64,000 bases of DNA from CAIODY01 sp046051225 (GTDB taxonomy: Bacteria; Bacteroidota; Bacteroidia; Chitinophagales; CAIODY01). Positions within the stretch are counted from its first letter, which is position 1. The number at the start of each line of letters is the position of its first letter. Shown here piece after piece: positions 35,356-44,769 of this stretch. Both the position numbers and the translations under genes were made by a program. The stretch lies in assembly GCA_046051225.1 (NCBI GenBank), contig JBJOOR010000003.1:124001-188000 (forward strand). Direction: 5' to 3'. A model generated the notes under the pieces. It was not told the DNA's origin, did no database searches, and saw only the letters and a program-made list of their open reading frames with translations.

Positions 35356-35754
35356 TATCTTAATAGGTTTCGAAAACCTGTGAGGATTAAATTTTTTAAA
35401 ATTCAATTATTTCGTGCCTATAGCACTTTTGTGAAGTACCTCTAAAAATTTTCTACCAATATATCATCACTACGTGATTGCACTTCTGCGCCTTTAGGTG
35501 CAGTATATCGGTAACAAATCAAAAAAACGAAAACCTTCAAAGTCCCAGAGGGACGATATTTGCAGCATTTAAAAAATTATTAATTCCACATTAGAAAGAT
35601 GATTCCTCCGGAGCTTTAGATGTAGTTGATTTGGTATTGCTATTAACAGGTTAAGCCCACTGCATGTAAATGGAAAATAATTTTGCTCCTTTGAAGCGTT
35701 CTGCGGTAAAGATTTTAAACACTTGTGAAGCCATAACAAAAGACAAAACAACTA
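35356..35754. repeat. 399-bp intergenic island of short hairpins
   Basis: Six short inverted repeats lie in a row without a convincing gene: AGGTTTcgaAAACCT (35365-35379), GTGCctataGCAC (35414-35426), ATCACtacGTGAT (35466-35478), CTGCGCCtttaGGTGCAG (35486-35503), GTCCCagaGGGAC (35542-35554) and CTCCGGAG (35606-35613). Similar mini-hairpin strings occur as dispersed, degenerate repeats in many Bacteroidota genomes. This looks like decayed copies of such repeats. Confidence 0.6.
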
Positions 35755-36615
35755 CTACAAACTTAACGTTTGCTTAGTATAAGCTTTTTGAATTTCAACC
35801 GAATTATTGGTGCAACTTCCATCGCCAAAATCAATGGCTATATCATTTTTAAAAGATGAGGTATGCGCAATTTCGATGCCTTGATTATAGGGCTTAGCAC
35901 AAGAAAAATCTTTTACAAAAAATTTATTATTGCTGATAGATGTACTGATTTCAATTTTATTTGATGTGGTACAATTTGATGTAAATTGATGTTGAAATTT
36001 ATTATCCCAACTTAACGCTAATGCATCGCCGCTGGTTTGTGTACGGCTGCCATTATCGGTATAAATAATTTTATTGCCCGATGATTTTGTGATAGATAAA
36101 CTGGTGTTAAAAGTCCATTCATTAAAACCTTTTGCATTAAAGCCTTTGCAAATAATTTTTTGGCTACTGCTGTTTTCAATTTTGTTTAATGCCGATGAAG
36201 AATTGCCTACTGCAAAATTTTCAAAACTAATTTCTATATCAGAAAAGCCCGATTTAAAACCTTTTGAATAAGCCACTATCATTTTGCCCATTCTATATTT
36301 ATTATCTCGGCACAATACAGCCGAAGTACCAAAATCAATATTTAATAAATCAAAAGTAGATTTTGTATGCGATGTATCTAACAAAAAAATAATAGCAGCC
36401 GATGAGGAGGAGGCAACATTTGAAACATCAAAAGTGTGCGCTTGTTCGGCTATAGATTGAAACGATGAAGAAACAGATTGAGCCACTACTACATCAGTAA
36501 TAGCGGTAATTTCATCGCTTGTAAATTTTTCTTTAATGCACGAAAAAAAGAATGCAAATAGAAAAAAAATGATTAGCAGATAAACCTTATTTTTATATTG
36601 TTGAATTTGAAACAT
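35755..36615 (-). CDS. Lipoprotein of unknown function
   Basis: 286 residues. A long hydrophobic leader (YLLIIFFLFAFFFSC) ends at Cys26 with a lipobox-like context. The mature part is Ser/Asn-rich and beta-predicted, with short repeats of phrases such as SSSSAAIIFLLDTSHTKSTF and SSSALNKIENSSS. It ends shortly after GDGSCTNNSVEIQKAY, reminiscent of the DFGDGSCTNN segment seen at the end of some Bacteroidota surface lipoproteins. No family recognised. It converges with hpt across the hairpin island and diverges from the T9SS gene at 36683. Confidence 0.7.
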   Translation of the reverse strand: MFQIQQYKNKVYLLIIFFLFAFFFSCIKEKFTSDEITAITDVVVAQSVSSSFQSIAEQAHTFDVSNVASSSSAAIIFLLDTSHTKSTFDLLNIDFGTSAVLCRDNKYRMGKMIVAYSKGFKSGFSDIEISFENFAVGNSSSALNKIENSSSQKIICKGFNAKGFNEWTFNTSLSITKSSGNKIIYTDNGSRTQTSGDALALSWDNKFQHQFTSNCTTSNKIEISTSISNNKFFVKDFSCAKPYNQGIEIAHTSSFKNDIAIDFGDGSCTNNSVEIQKAYTKQTLSL

Positions 36616-36682
36616 TAATTTTTTTGCGAACTAAAGATAAATAGTATATTTTTAAACTATGAAAAAACACTAAAATAATTTT

Positions 36683-38719
36683 ATGAAAAAGAAAATACTA
36701 TTATCGCTATTAGCAATTTGTATTGGGTTAATAGGCTCGATAAATATTTTACAATCACACTCTTTAACGCCACCCGTAGGCAATACGGGTGCACCTGGCG
36801 AAACCACTTGCGCCCAAGCTGGCTGCCATGGTGGAAGCGGCACAGGTGGGGTAGCTTGTACTGATTCGTTGATTATAATTAGTAAATTTATTGGAGGAAT
36901 TCAATATCAAGGAACAGGAACTCCTACAAATCTTCAGTACATATATGTTCCATCTTCAGGAATTGTAGATACACTATTAATAACTTTAAAATTACCAACA
37001 ACACCTATAGCAGGTTTTCAAATGATGGCAACATCTGGAAGCTTTATGATTGTAAATCCGAGCACAACACAAATAAATGTAAGTGGCGGCAAACAATATA
37101 TCAGTCATAAAAATTCAACTAATGGTTCGAATAGTTGGACGTTCAAATGGTATCCTACTTCTACAACAAATCCACAATTTTATTTTAGTACAGTTTGTGA
37201 TACAGCCTCAATTGCTGGTGGTTCTGGCGCTGGTGGCAGTTGTGTGCCTGGTTGTACTGGCTCTTCCAGTTCGGGTGGATTTGGAGCAACATCTATAGGA
37301 TGTCCAAATGCAGACCCACAATTATATCCGGCTATTGATAGAGTTATTAATGGAATTGCTGGTACAATGGGTGGAGCAGGAAATTCTTTTTGTTCAAAAG
37401 ATACCATTTCAGTTCATCCGCCTAATGTTGGTATTGGTGGTCAACCAATTTATTATTTAACTACTTATTTAACAAGTTCATTTCAATATTACCAAACCCA
37501 GTCAAGCGGTTGGAGTGGAATTATCTATAGTTGTGATACGCAAGCCTATGTTCATGTTTGGATGACATATTACTATAAATGTGCCGCTAATGCAACCAAT
37601 TTAATTAATTCCACATTTAATAATCAATTGGATTTAATTCTGTTTGAAAAGCCTAAATCACCTAATCTACAAGATATTTTTGCTTGCAATAATCATTTTG
37701 ATACAATTGGATATATTAACCCAATTACCTATCCTCATTTTCTTTATACTTGGAATCCAACATTAGGGTTAAACAATTCTACTTATTCTAATCCCGTATT
37801 AAATAGCACCATTGGTGGAACGTATGAACTAACAATTGAACCATATGTTTCTGTAGGATCTCCCTTTCCGCTTACCATTTATTGTCCTTTGCGATGCATC
37901 ACCAAAGACACCCAAACCATTTACATTCATCAACCCACATCAGCAATTACATCATCTACCATTTGTAAAAATGAATCGTATTTGTTTAATGGAAATACGT
38001 ATTCATCAGCAGGAACTTTTATGGATACTTTAGTAAATTATAATGGCTGCGATTCAATCACAACTTTGAATTTGACTATAAAAACCGATGAACCCATTAG
38101 CATAAATGGTGTGGTATGCAAAGGCGGTAGATATATTTTCAACGGAAAAATGTATGATACATCGGGCGTATTTATGGATACTATTTTCAGCAATACAAGT
38201 TGTGATACTGTTTATACATTAACGCTTTCAACGGCTGTAATTCCTGTTGATACCAGCGTAAGCATTGGCAACGAAATGTTGATTGCTCATGCCACCAACT
38301 CTACTTTTCAATGGTATGATTGTGTGAATCAAACCCTTGTACAAGGTGCTACCAACGATACTTTGTTGCCGCCGCACAGTGGCTATTATGCAGCCATAAT
38401 TACCACACAGCCCGAACTATGCAGCGATACATCGGCTTGTAAATTTATTTTTACCACAGGTATAAATAGTGTTGATGAATTGAAACAAACTAAATTATTT
38501 CCTAACCCTGTAAACGATGAATTAAAAATTGAGTTTAGCAAAACCATTAAAAGCGGCACAATAAAAATATTAGATTTGAATGGCGCTGAAATACTGAATC
38601 AATCATTCAGCAACAAACAACTAATACAACTTTCAACAAAAAATGTAGCAACAGGAATTTATGTGGTTGAGGTACAAAGTAGTAATTCGGTTTGGCATCA
38701 AAAGATGATGAAGCGATAA
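36683..38719 (+). CDS. T9SS-exported protein with choice-of-anchor V-like N-terminus and type A sorting domain
   Basis: 678 residues. Signal peptide (KKILLSLLAICIGLIGSINI), then NTGAPGETTCAQAGCHGGSG (residues about 34-53), close to the N-terminal motif of choice-of-anchor V (Reelin-like) proteins, which have a CxxCH-like element; here it is CAQAGCH (CX4CH), so c-type heme attachment is not expected. Two related repeats near 420-510 have SSTICKNESYLFNGNTY and NGVVCKGGRYIFNGKMY. The C-terminus is a type A sorting domain (LFPNPVNDELKIEF, KILDLNGAEIL, TGIYVVEVQS). Exported surface protein; ligand unknown. Confidence 0.87.
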   Translation: MKKKILLSLLAICIGLIGSINILQSHSLTPPVGNTGAPGETTCAQAGCHGGSGTGGVACTDSLIIISKFIGGIQYQGTGTPTNLQYIYVPSSGIVDTLLITLKLPTTPIAGFQMMATSGSFMIVNPSTTQINVSGGKQYISHKNSTNGSNSWTFKWYPTSTTNPQFYFSTVCDTASIAGGSGAGGSCVPGCTGSSSSGGFGATSIGCPNADPQLYPAIDRVINGIAGTMGGAGNSFCSKDTISVHPPNVGIGGQPIYYLTTYLTSSFQYYQTQSSGWSGIIYSCDTQAYVHVWMTYYYKCAANATNLINSTFNNQLDLILFEKPKSPNLQDIFACNNHFDTIGYINPITYPHFLYTWNPTLGLNNSTYSNPVLNSTIGGTYELTIEPYVSVGSPFPLTIYCPLRCITKDTQTIYIHQPTSAITSSTICKNESYLFNGNTYSSAGTFMDTLVNYNGCDSITTLNLTIKTDEPISINGVVCKGGRYIFNGKMYDTSGVFMDTIFSNTSCDTVYTLTLSTAVIPVDTSVSIGNEMLIAHATNSTFQWYDCVNQTLVQGATNDTLLPPHSGYYAAIITTQPELCSDTSACKFIFTTGINSVDELKQTKLFPNPVNDELKIEFSKTIKSGTIKILDLNGAEILNQSFSNKQLIQLSTKNVATGIYVVEVQSSNSVWHQKMMKR

Positions 38720-38770
38720 CATTTCCCGTTTATCTTTGTTTTCTTTTTCATAATAACTCATTTTTAAATT

Positions 38771-40369
38771 ATGCTAACTACTGATGTATTAGTAATTGGA
38801 AGCGGCATTGCAGGCTTAACCTACGCTTTAAAAACAGCTAAAGCAAAACCCGATTTACAAATAGTAATCATCAGCAAAAGCGATGAAGATGAAAGCAATA
38901 CCAAGTATGCACAAGGCGGTATTGCAGGCGTTACCAATTTTATGAATGATTCGTACGACAAACATATCAGCGATACATTAATTGCTGGCGATGGTTTGTG
39001 TAATGAATCTATTGTTGAAATCACGGTGAAAGAAGGGCCCGAACGCATCAACGAAATGATAAGTTGGGGAGCCGAATTTGATAAAGGCGAAAAAGGAAAT
39101 TTTGATTTAGGAAAAGAAGGCGGACATTCGGAGTTTAGAATACTGCATCACAAAGATGTTACAGGTAAAGAGATTGAACGGGCATTGTTGAATCAAATAA
39201 AACAACAGCCCAACATCAAAATCATTACACATTGTTTTGTGTTGGATATTATTACCCAACATCATTTAGGGCAATTGGTTACCAAAGCCACACCCGATGT
39301 GGAATGTTATGGCGTATATGTTTTAAATACGCATAATAATCAAATAGAAAAAGTAGTAGCAAACATTACCATGCTTGCCACAGGCGGCGTAGGGCAAGTG
39401 TATAGAACTACCACTAACCCTCGAATAGCCACTGGCGATGGCATTGCGATGTTGTACAGAGCCAAAGGCAGAGTTGAAAATATGGAGTTTATTCAGTTTC
39501 ATCCTACAGCATTATTTCATCCTGGAGAAAGTCCATCGTTTTTAATTACCGAAGCTGTACGAGGCAAAGGCGGCATTTTACGAAACCGAAAAGGCGAAGC
39601 CTTTATGAAAAATTATGATAGCCGTGAAGAGCTTGCCCCACGAGATATTGTAGCCCGTGCTATTGATAATGAAATGAAACGTAATGGCGATGAAAGTGTG
39701 TATTTAGATTGTACACAAATTGATATTGATGATTTTGTGCAACACTTTCCAAACATATACAACAAGTGTTTGAGCATTGGTATTGATGTTACTAAGCAAT
39801 ATATTCCTGTAGCACCAGCGGCGCATTATAGTTGTGGTGGCATTAAAGTAAATGAATGGGGACAATCATCCATTAAAAATTTATTTGCCTGCGGCGAATG
39901 TGCTAGCACAGGCTTGCATGGCGCTAATCGTTTGGCATCAAACTCGTTGTTAGAAGCAATGGTTTTTGCTCATCGTAGTTATTTAAAAACGATAGAAAAA
40001 TTAGAAGAAACTTTTGTGCATCATCAATTACCCGATTGGAGCACCGAAGGCACATCAACGCCTAACGAGATGATTTTGATTACACAAAGCATGAAAGAAA
40101 TTCAGGCTATTATGAGTGATTATGTAGGCATAGTACGTAGCAATGTACGCCTGCAACGAGCCATGAAACGCATTGATTTATTATGGGAAGAAACCGAACA
40201 ATTGTATCACAGCTCAACCGTATCGCCACAATTATTCGAGTTACGAAATTTAATAACCGTGGCATATTTAATTACTAAATGCGCCGAGTTTAGAAAAGAA
40301 AGCAGAGGCTTACATTACAATACTGATTATCCTGAAAAAAATAAGGTATTGATGAATATTATTTGGTAA
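38771..40369 (+). CDS. nadB: L-aspartate oxidase
   Basis: 532 residues. FAD enzyme that oxidises L-aspartate to iminoaspartate, the first step of bacterial NAD synthesis to quinolinate with NadA. FAD fold GSGIAGLTYALK at the N-terminus; NTKYAQGGIAG, MEFIQFHPTALFHP and the active-site arginine region APRDIVARAID are family marks. The C-terminal helical domain (about 420-532) is present. The motif order and NTKYAQGGIAG distinguish it from succinate dehydrogenase flavoprotein. nadA and nadC are not in the window. cvpA follows after 15 bp. Confidence 0.95.
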   Translation: MLTTDVLVIGSGIAGLTYALKTAKAKPDLQIVIISKSDEDESNTKYAQGGIAGVTNFMNDSYDKHISDTLIAGDGLCNESIVEITVKEGPERINEMISWGAEFDKGEKGNFDLGKEGGHSEFRILHHKDVTGKEIERALLNQIKQQPNIKIITHCFVLDIITQHHLGQLVTKATPDVECYGVYVLNTHNNQIEKVVANITMLATGGVGQVYRTTTNPRIATGDGIAMLYRAKGRVENMEFIQFHPTALFHPGESPSFLITEAVRGKGGILRNRKGEAFMKNYDSREELAPRDIVARAIDNEMKRNGDESVYLDCTQIDIDDFVQHFPNIYNKCLSIGIDVTKQYIPVAPAAHYSCGGIKVNEWGQSSIKNLFACGECASTGLHGANRLASNSLLEAMVFAHRSYLKTIEKLEETFVHHQLPDWSTEGTSTPNEMILITQSMKEIQAIMSDYVGIVRSNVRLQRAMKRIDLLWEETEQLYHSSTVSPQLFELRNLITVAYLITKCAEFRKESRGLHYNTDYPEKNKVLMNIIW

Positions 40370-40384
40370 TTAATTTTCAAAAAA

Positions 40385-40909
40385 ATGACGATTGATATTT
40401 TATTTTTATTGTTAGTGGCATTAGGCTTTTATAAAGGCTTTACTAAAGGCATTGTAATGGCTACACTTTCGTTGGTGGGCTATGTGGCAGCCATTTTTGC
40501 AACAATGTTTTTTACACAAAAAATAATTGCATTTATCAATTGGAAAAGCGCCTGGGCACCCATAGTTTGCTATATAGCTTTATTTATTGGTGTAATTATT
40601 TTGTTTAGATTATTAGGCAAATTAATTGAAAGTATGCTAGAAGCCGTAGAACTAAATTTTGCCAACAAGCTTACAGGCGGCATAGTAGGAATGATGATTG
40701 CCACTGCTATTTTTAGTAGTATAATTTGGATGCTAATGAATGTAAATGTGCTACCAGCTTCAGCAACCACCGATTCAAAAGCGGTAACGTATTTAATACC
40801 CTTTGGGCATTTTGTAATTGAAACATCGGGCAAATTATTTCCTGTAGTAAAACAGTTTTTTATTCATACCAAAAATCAGTTGCAAGAGTTGGCTAACGGC
40901 ATTAAATAA
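40385..40909 (+). CDS. cvpA: CvpA family membrane protein
   Basis: 174 residues with four predicted membrane helices. It begins with the CvpA hallmark IDILFLLLVALGFYKGFTKGI, then AAIFATMFFTQKI and CYIALFIGVIILFRLLGKL. In E. coli CvpA is needed for colicin V production and envelope homeostasis; the exact role is unclear. It follows nadB by 15 bp. The 3' end overlaps the convergent dprA end by 8 bp (40902-40909), so no terminator separates the opposing transcripts. Confidence 0.88.
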   Translation: MTIDILFLLLVALGFYKGFTKGIVMATLSLVGYVAAIFATMFFTQKIIAFINWKSAWAPIVCYIALFIGVIILFRLLGKLIESMLEAVELNFANKLTGGIVGMMIATAIFSSIIWMLMNVNVLPASATTDSKAVTYLIPFGHFVIETSGKLFPVVKQFFIHTKNQLQELANGIK

Positions 40910-42011
40910 TTTTAAAAAGCTTCCCTGGTAAGGCTTTTATTATATTTTTTAATTCTAACTGAAGCAATAATCCAGCAATTGTAGTATGCGATAAATTGGT
41001 TTTAATTACAATATCATCAATATTTATTTGTTGGTATTGCTGCAATATTTCAACAATTATTTTTTCGTGTTCATCTAAATCAACAAATAATAAAGCTTGC
41101 TTTGGCGATGGTTTTTGTTGTTCAACATCCCACATCATTTGCTTTATAATATCATCAGCATTTTCGAATAAAATGGCTTGATTATTTTTTATTAAATAAT
41201 TACACCCTTCCGAATAATTATCGCCTACTCTGCCTGGCAACGCAAATACATCTCTATTATATGAATCGGCTAATTTGGCTGTAATCATTGCGCCACCTTT
41301 AATTGCGGTTTCAATTAAAATTAATGCATCGCACATGCCAGCTACAATTCTATTTCGTTGTGGAAAATTTTCTTTGTTTGCTACTTCGCCAAAGCCATAT
41401 TCGGTAAGTACACCGCCACAATCTACCATCTGTTTTATATACTTTAAATGTTGCGATGGATACATTTTATCCATGCCATTTGCTACCACACCTACCGTTT
41501 CTAAATTATTTTTTAGTGCTGCTTTGTGTGCTGTAATATCAACACCAAATGCTAAACCACTTACAATTAATGGATGATAAGCTGATAGCTGTTCAATTAT
41601 CTTTTCGCATTGCCATTTGCCATATTCTGTAGTTCGTCGGGTACCAACTATCGAAATTATTTTTCGTACATTCAAATCAGCATTACCCTTGTAATACAGC
41701 AATACCGGGCTATCAGCACATTGTAATAATCGTTTCGGAAATTTATCTTCGGTGTAAAATAAAGGTGTAATGTTGTTTTTTTCGATAAACTTTATTTCGG
41801 CTTCGGCAGTTTTTAATGCCTCGTCTTTTGATTGCAAAATAGCATTGGCTCTTATCGTTCCAATATTCGGAATTTTTTCGAGTGTTGTTTTTTTTGTTGT
41901 AAAAATTTCTTTTACACCACCACAATAACTCACTAAATTTTTAGCTGTAACCGAACCTATTTCAGATAAATGAGTTAACGCAATTTGATATTGTAATTGA
42001 TTTGAATTCAT
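40902..42011 (-). CDS. dprA: DNA-processing protein DprA
   Basis: 369 residues. DprA loads RecA onto incoming single-stranded DNA during natural transformation. Order: N-terminal SAM/HhH-like region (1-70), Rossmann-like core with SIVGTRRTTEYGKWQCEKII, SGLAFGVDITAHKAAL, NGMDKMYPSQH, ENFPQRNRIVAGM and GGAMITAKLADSYNRDVFALPG, and a C-terminal winged helix (about 305-369). All core motifs are intact. It lies 36 bp after the FtsX-like gene and ends in the convergent overlap with cvpA. Its presence is compatible with competence, though no other com genes are here. Confidence 0.95.
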   Translation of the reverse strand: MNSNQLQYQIALTHLSEIGSVTAKNLVSYCGGVKEIFTTKKTTLEKIPNIGTIRANAILQSKDEALKTAEAEIKFIEKNNITPLFYTEDKFPKRLLQCADSPVLLYYKGNADLNVRKIISIVGTRRTTEYGKWQCEKIIEQLSAYHPLIVSGLAFGVDITAHKAALKNNLETVGVVANGMDKMYPSQHLKYIKQMVDCGGVLTEYGFGEVANKENFPQRNRIVAGMCDALILIETAIKGGAMITAKLADSYNRDVFALPGRVGDNYSEGCNYLIKNNQAILFENADDIIKQMMWDVEQQKPSPKQALLFVDLDEHEKIIVEILQQYQQINIDDIVIKTNLSHTTIAGLLLQLELKNIIKALPGKLFKII

Positions 42012-42047
42012 GGTTTAATACTGCAAATAGAAAAAAGAGTTTTAATT

Positions 42048-43283
42048 TTATTCAAACCTAATGGCTTTTATGGGCTTAATATAATTGATGATAATGGCTG
42101 GCAACACAAGGCTTAGGATGCTTACCACAATAAATCCAACATTGATAAATGCTATCATCCAAATATTAAAATCAACTGCCACTTCTGATATGTAATAGGT
42201 TTCTTCGTTCAGTTTTATAATTTTAAAATAATACTGAATAAAGCAAATACTTAAACCAATTAAGTTGCCCCACATTACACCTTTTAATAAAATAAATGAA
42301 GATTGAAGTATAAATATTTGTTGTAATGATGCGGCTTTCATGCCCATTGTTTTTAAAATGCCAATCATTTGTGTTCGTTCTAAAATCAAAATTAATAGGC
42401 TTGATATTACATTTATTAACGCCACAATTACCATTAAAATCAGAATCAAAATTTCGGTTGTGTTTTGCAAATTCAGCCAATCAAATAAGGTTGGAAACAA
42501 TTGATGAATAGTTTGTGAGCCAAAGTTTAATGGCAAAATATCTTTGTTGATGGTAGTGCAAACAGTATCCATTTTCGAAAATGGTTCAACAAAAACTTCG
42601 TAACCACCCACTTCATTATTTTTCCAGTTGTTTAATTTTTGCACCATTCTAATATCTACAAACGAATACACTTTATCAAACTCGGACAAACCTGTTTTAT
42701 AAATAGCAGCCACCTGCAACTTGCGTACACGTGGGCTTTTATCAATAAAATATACCAAACAATTATCGCCAACTTTAAGCTGCAATCTATCCGCAATTTT
42801 ATTTGAAATAATAATTTTATTTGAAATTGTAGAATCGCTAAAATTAAAAATCTGCTCAGCTGTTCCTTTGTAATCGGCAATATATTGTTTGAAAAAATCA
42901 TTGTTAAAAGACGCATCAATACCTTTTAGTACAACACCTTCAATCTGTTCATTTTTTTTGATGATGCCAGGTTTGGTAGCAAATGCTTCCATGCGTTTTA
43001 CATTAGGCAGGGCTTTAATTTCATTAATTTTTTGCAATGATAATTTGATAGGCGAATTTTCGTACGAACGATTATCCGAATATTCTGTAATTTGAATATG
43101 CCCCCAAAGATTATATGCTTTTTGTTGAATAACTTTTTGAAAGCCGTTTACCATAGCTGTAGCCACAATCATTACAGCCAAGCTTAATGCAGTGGCTATA
43201 GTAGCCACTTTAATGATTAATGCCGAAAAGTTTTTCTGCTTTTGCGCTGCAATTTTTGATGCTATAAAATAGGGTACATTCAT
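42048..43283 (-). CDS. LolE/LolC-like ABC transporter permease
   Basis: 411 residues from the second Met (43283, NVPYFIASKIAAQKQKNFS), which starts 8 bp after the murI stop; an in-frame ATG at 43307 would overlap murI. MacB/LolE topology: first helix near 20-45, a large periplasmic domain, then three helices at about 270-400 with an FtsX-type permease domain (LILERTQMIGILKTMGMKAASLQQIF). LolC/E permeases release lipoproteins from the inner membrane for transport to the outer membrane. No ATPase (LolD) gene is adjacent, so the partner is elsewhere. Confidence 0.88.
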   Translation of the reverse strand: MNVPYFIASKIAAQKQKNFSALIIKVATIATALSLAVMIVATAMVNGFQKVIQQKAYNLWGHIQITEYSDNRSYENSPIKLSLQKINEIKALPNVKRMEAFATKPGIIKKNEQIEGVVLKGIDASFNNDFFKQYIADYKGTAEQIFNFSDSTISNKIIISNKIADRLQLKVGDNCLVYFIDKSPRVRKLQVAAIYKTGLSEFDKVYSFVDIRMVQKLNNWKNNEVGGYEVFVEPFSKMDTVCTTINKDILPLNFGSQTIHQLFPTLFDWLNLQNTTEILILILMVIVALINVISSLLILILERTQMIGILKTMGMKAASLQQIFILQSSFILLKGVMWGNLIGLSICFIQYYFKIIKLNEETYYISEVAVDFNIWMIAFINVGFIVVSILSLVLPAIIINYIKPIKAIRFE

Positions 43284-43291
43284 GTGCTTTA

Positions 43292-44104
43292 TTAAACTTC
43301 TTTCCAAATATCACATTTAGCTAAATGTATTTCGGCACCATAAAATATTTTGGTTATTTGCTCAAAAGCTGGTGTAAAATCGGATACATAAAATTCGTGT
43401 GTTGCTTTTGCTGTTTGTGTATTCAGCAATTTATTTTGTTGCAAAATGTTTTTTACTACATCGGCTGTAATAATAGTAGAATCAAGCACTTTAACTTCGT
43501 GATGATAAAAATCTTCAATCGTATTTTTTAAAATTGGATAATGCGTACAAGCTAAAACTAACACATCAATCTTGCGTAATTTTTTATCGTGTAAATATTC
43601 TTGTACTAATAAATTGCTACCAATATGTTTGCTAAAACCTTCTTCAATTAAATGTACCAAAAGTGGCGTAGCCAATGAGTTTACATCATTTACATCTACA
43701 GCTTTTAATTTGTTTTCGTAAATGCAGCTACCCACAGTTCCTTTAGTAGCAATGATGCCAATTTTTTTATCCGCATAATTTTGTTTGATGTGATTTACCA
43801 TCGGCTCAATTACATCTACCAACAAAATTTTATCGCCAAATATTTTTTTTAAATCTTCGAAAGCCGCCGCCGATGCAGTATTGCAAGCCACTACTACCAT
43901 CTTACAATTTTTATCCATCAAAAATTCGGTAATCCGTTTGGCATATTGCCTAACGGCTTCGGTAGATTTATCGCCATAAGGCAAGTGGGCTGTATCGCCA
44001 AAATAAATTGTATTTTCATTGGGCAATAGCTTACAAATGGCGTTGGCTACGGTTAATCCGCCAACACCCGAATCAAAAATTCCGATGGGTTGTTCTGCTT
44101 TCAA
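43292..44104 (-). CDS. murI: Glutamate racemase
   Basis: 270 residues. Supplies D-glutamate for peptidoglycan. The two catalytic cysteines are in VVACNTASAA (Cys74) and VLACTHYPIL (about 185). IGIFDSGVGGLTVA and NTIYFGDTAHLPYGDKS are classic. Second gene of a minus-strand run, 12 bp after haaO and 8 bp before the FtsX-like gene, so probably co-transcribed. Confidence 0.97.
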   Translation of the reverse strand: MKAEQPIGIFDSGVGGLTVANAICKLLPNENTIYFGDTAHLPYGDKSTEAVRQYAKRITEFLMDKNCKMVVVACNTASAAAFEDLKKIFGDKILLVDVIEPMVNHIKQNYADKKIGIIATKGTVGSCIYENKLKAVDVNDVNSLATPLLVHLIEEGFSKHIGSNLLVQEYLHDKKLRKIDVLVLACTHYPILKNTIEDFYHHEVKVLDSTIITADVVKNILQQNKLLNTQTAKATHEFYVSDFTPAFEQITKIFYGAEIHLAKCDIWKEV

Positions 44105-44116
44105 ATAAAATTTTGT

Positions 44117-44644
44117 TTATACAAATCTTCCATCTGTTTCCATTTCATGACCACATTGCTTGCATCTGCGCAAATCATTATTGCCGTAAAATTCTTTAAA
44201 CCTGCCTAAGAAATCGGTTTCAATATTTTCTTGTGTAAAATAGGTTTCGTGCAATTTGCTATTGCATTTATCGCAAAACCAAAGTAAACCATCTTTCATA
44301 TCGGTTCCTTTTCTTACTCGTTCAATCACCAACCCAATAGAACCTTCGCTGCGGCTAGGGTTATGTGGAATACGTGGTGGTAACAAAAACATTTCGCCAG
44401 CTTTTATCGGCACTTCAACACATTGCCCATCTTGCTGTGTTTTTACTAAAATATCACCTTCCAGTTGATAAAACAATTCTTCGGTTTCGTTATAGTGATA
44501 ATCTTTTCGGGCATTAGGGCCGCCAACTATCATTACTATATAATCAGTTCCTTCGGGATATAAATTTTTATTAGCCACAGGTGGCTTTAATAAATGACGA
44601 TTTTCATCAATCCATTTTTGCAAGTTAAAAGGCGAACGTACCAT
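44117..44644 (-). CDS. haaO: 3-hydroxyanthranilate 3,4-dioxygenase
   Basis: 175 residues. Ring-cleaving cupin that converts 3-hydroxyanthranilate to the precursor of quinolinate in the kynurenine route. Iron site residues lie in KDYHYNETEELFYQLEG and PRIPHNPSRS. The C-terminal rubredoxin-like pairs CDKC and CKQC bind a second iron in the bacterial enzymes of this type. Start ATG 44644. First gene of the haaO-murI-permease-dprA run. None of the other kynurenine genes (kynA, kmo, kynU) is in the window. Confidence 0.95.
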   Translation of the reverse strand: MVRSPFNLQKWIDENRHLLKPPVANKNLYPEGTDYIVMIVGGPNARKDYHYNETEELFYQLEGDILVKTQQDGQCVEVPIKAGEMFLLPPRIPHNPSRSEGSIGLVIERVRKGTDMKDGLLWFCDKCNSKLHETYFTQENIETDFLGRFKEFYGNNDLRRCKQCGHEMETDGRFV

Positions 44645-44769
44645 ACTATTTAAAATTTAAACGCAAAGTACGTAAAGTTTTTATTTCAAAGTATAGCGAT
44701 TAATGATTGCTATTTTTTTATAAATTTTTCTGTTTTAAAATTTACTTTCGTTCCTCAAATATTTTTTCA

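Noticed and set aside
36785..36840. Possible c-type heme site (CAQAGCH) in the T9SS protein
   Set aside because: The spacing is CX4CH, not CxxCH. It fits the N-terminal motif of choice-of-anchor V proteins better.
43284..43307. Longer start for the LolE-like permease overlapping murI
   Set aside because: The second Met at 43283 begins the family N-terminus and lies just after the murI stop.
44707..44769. Longer M1 peptidase start
   Set aside because: The ATG at 44770 begins a clean signal peptide; the extension lies in the promoter region.
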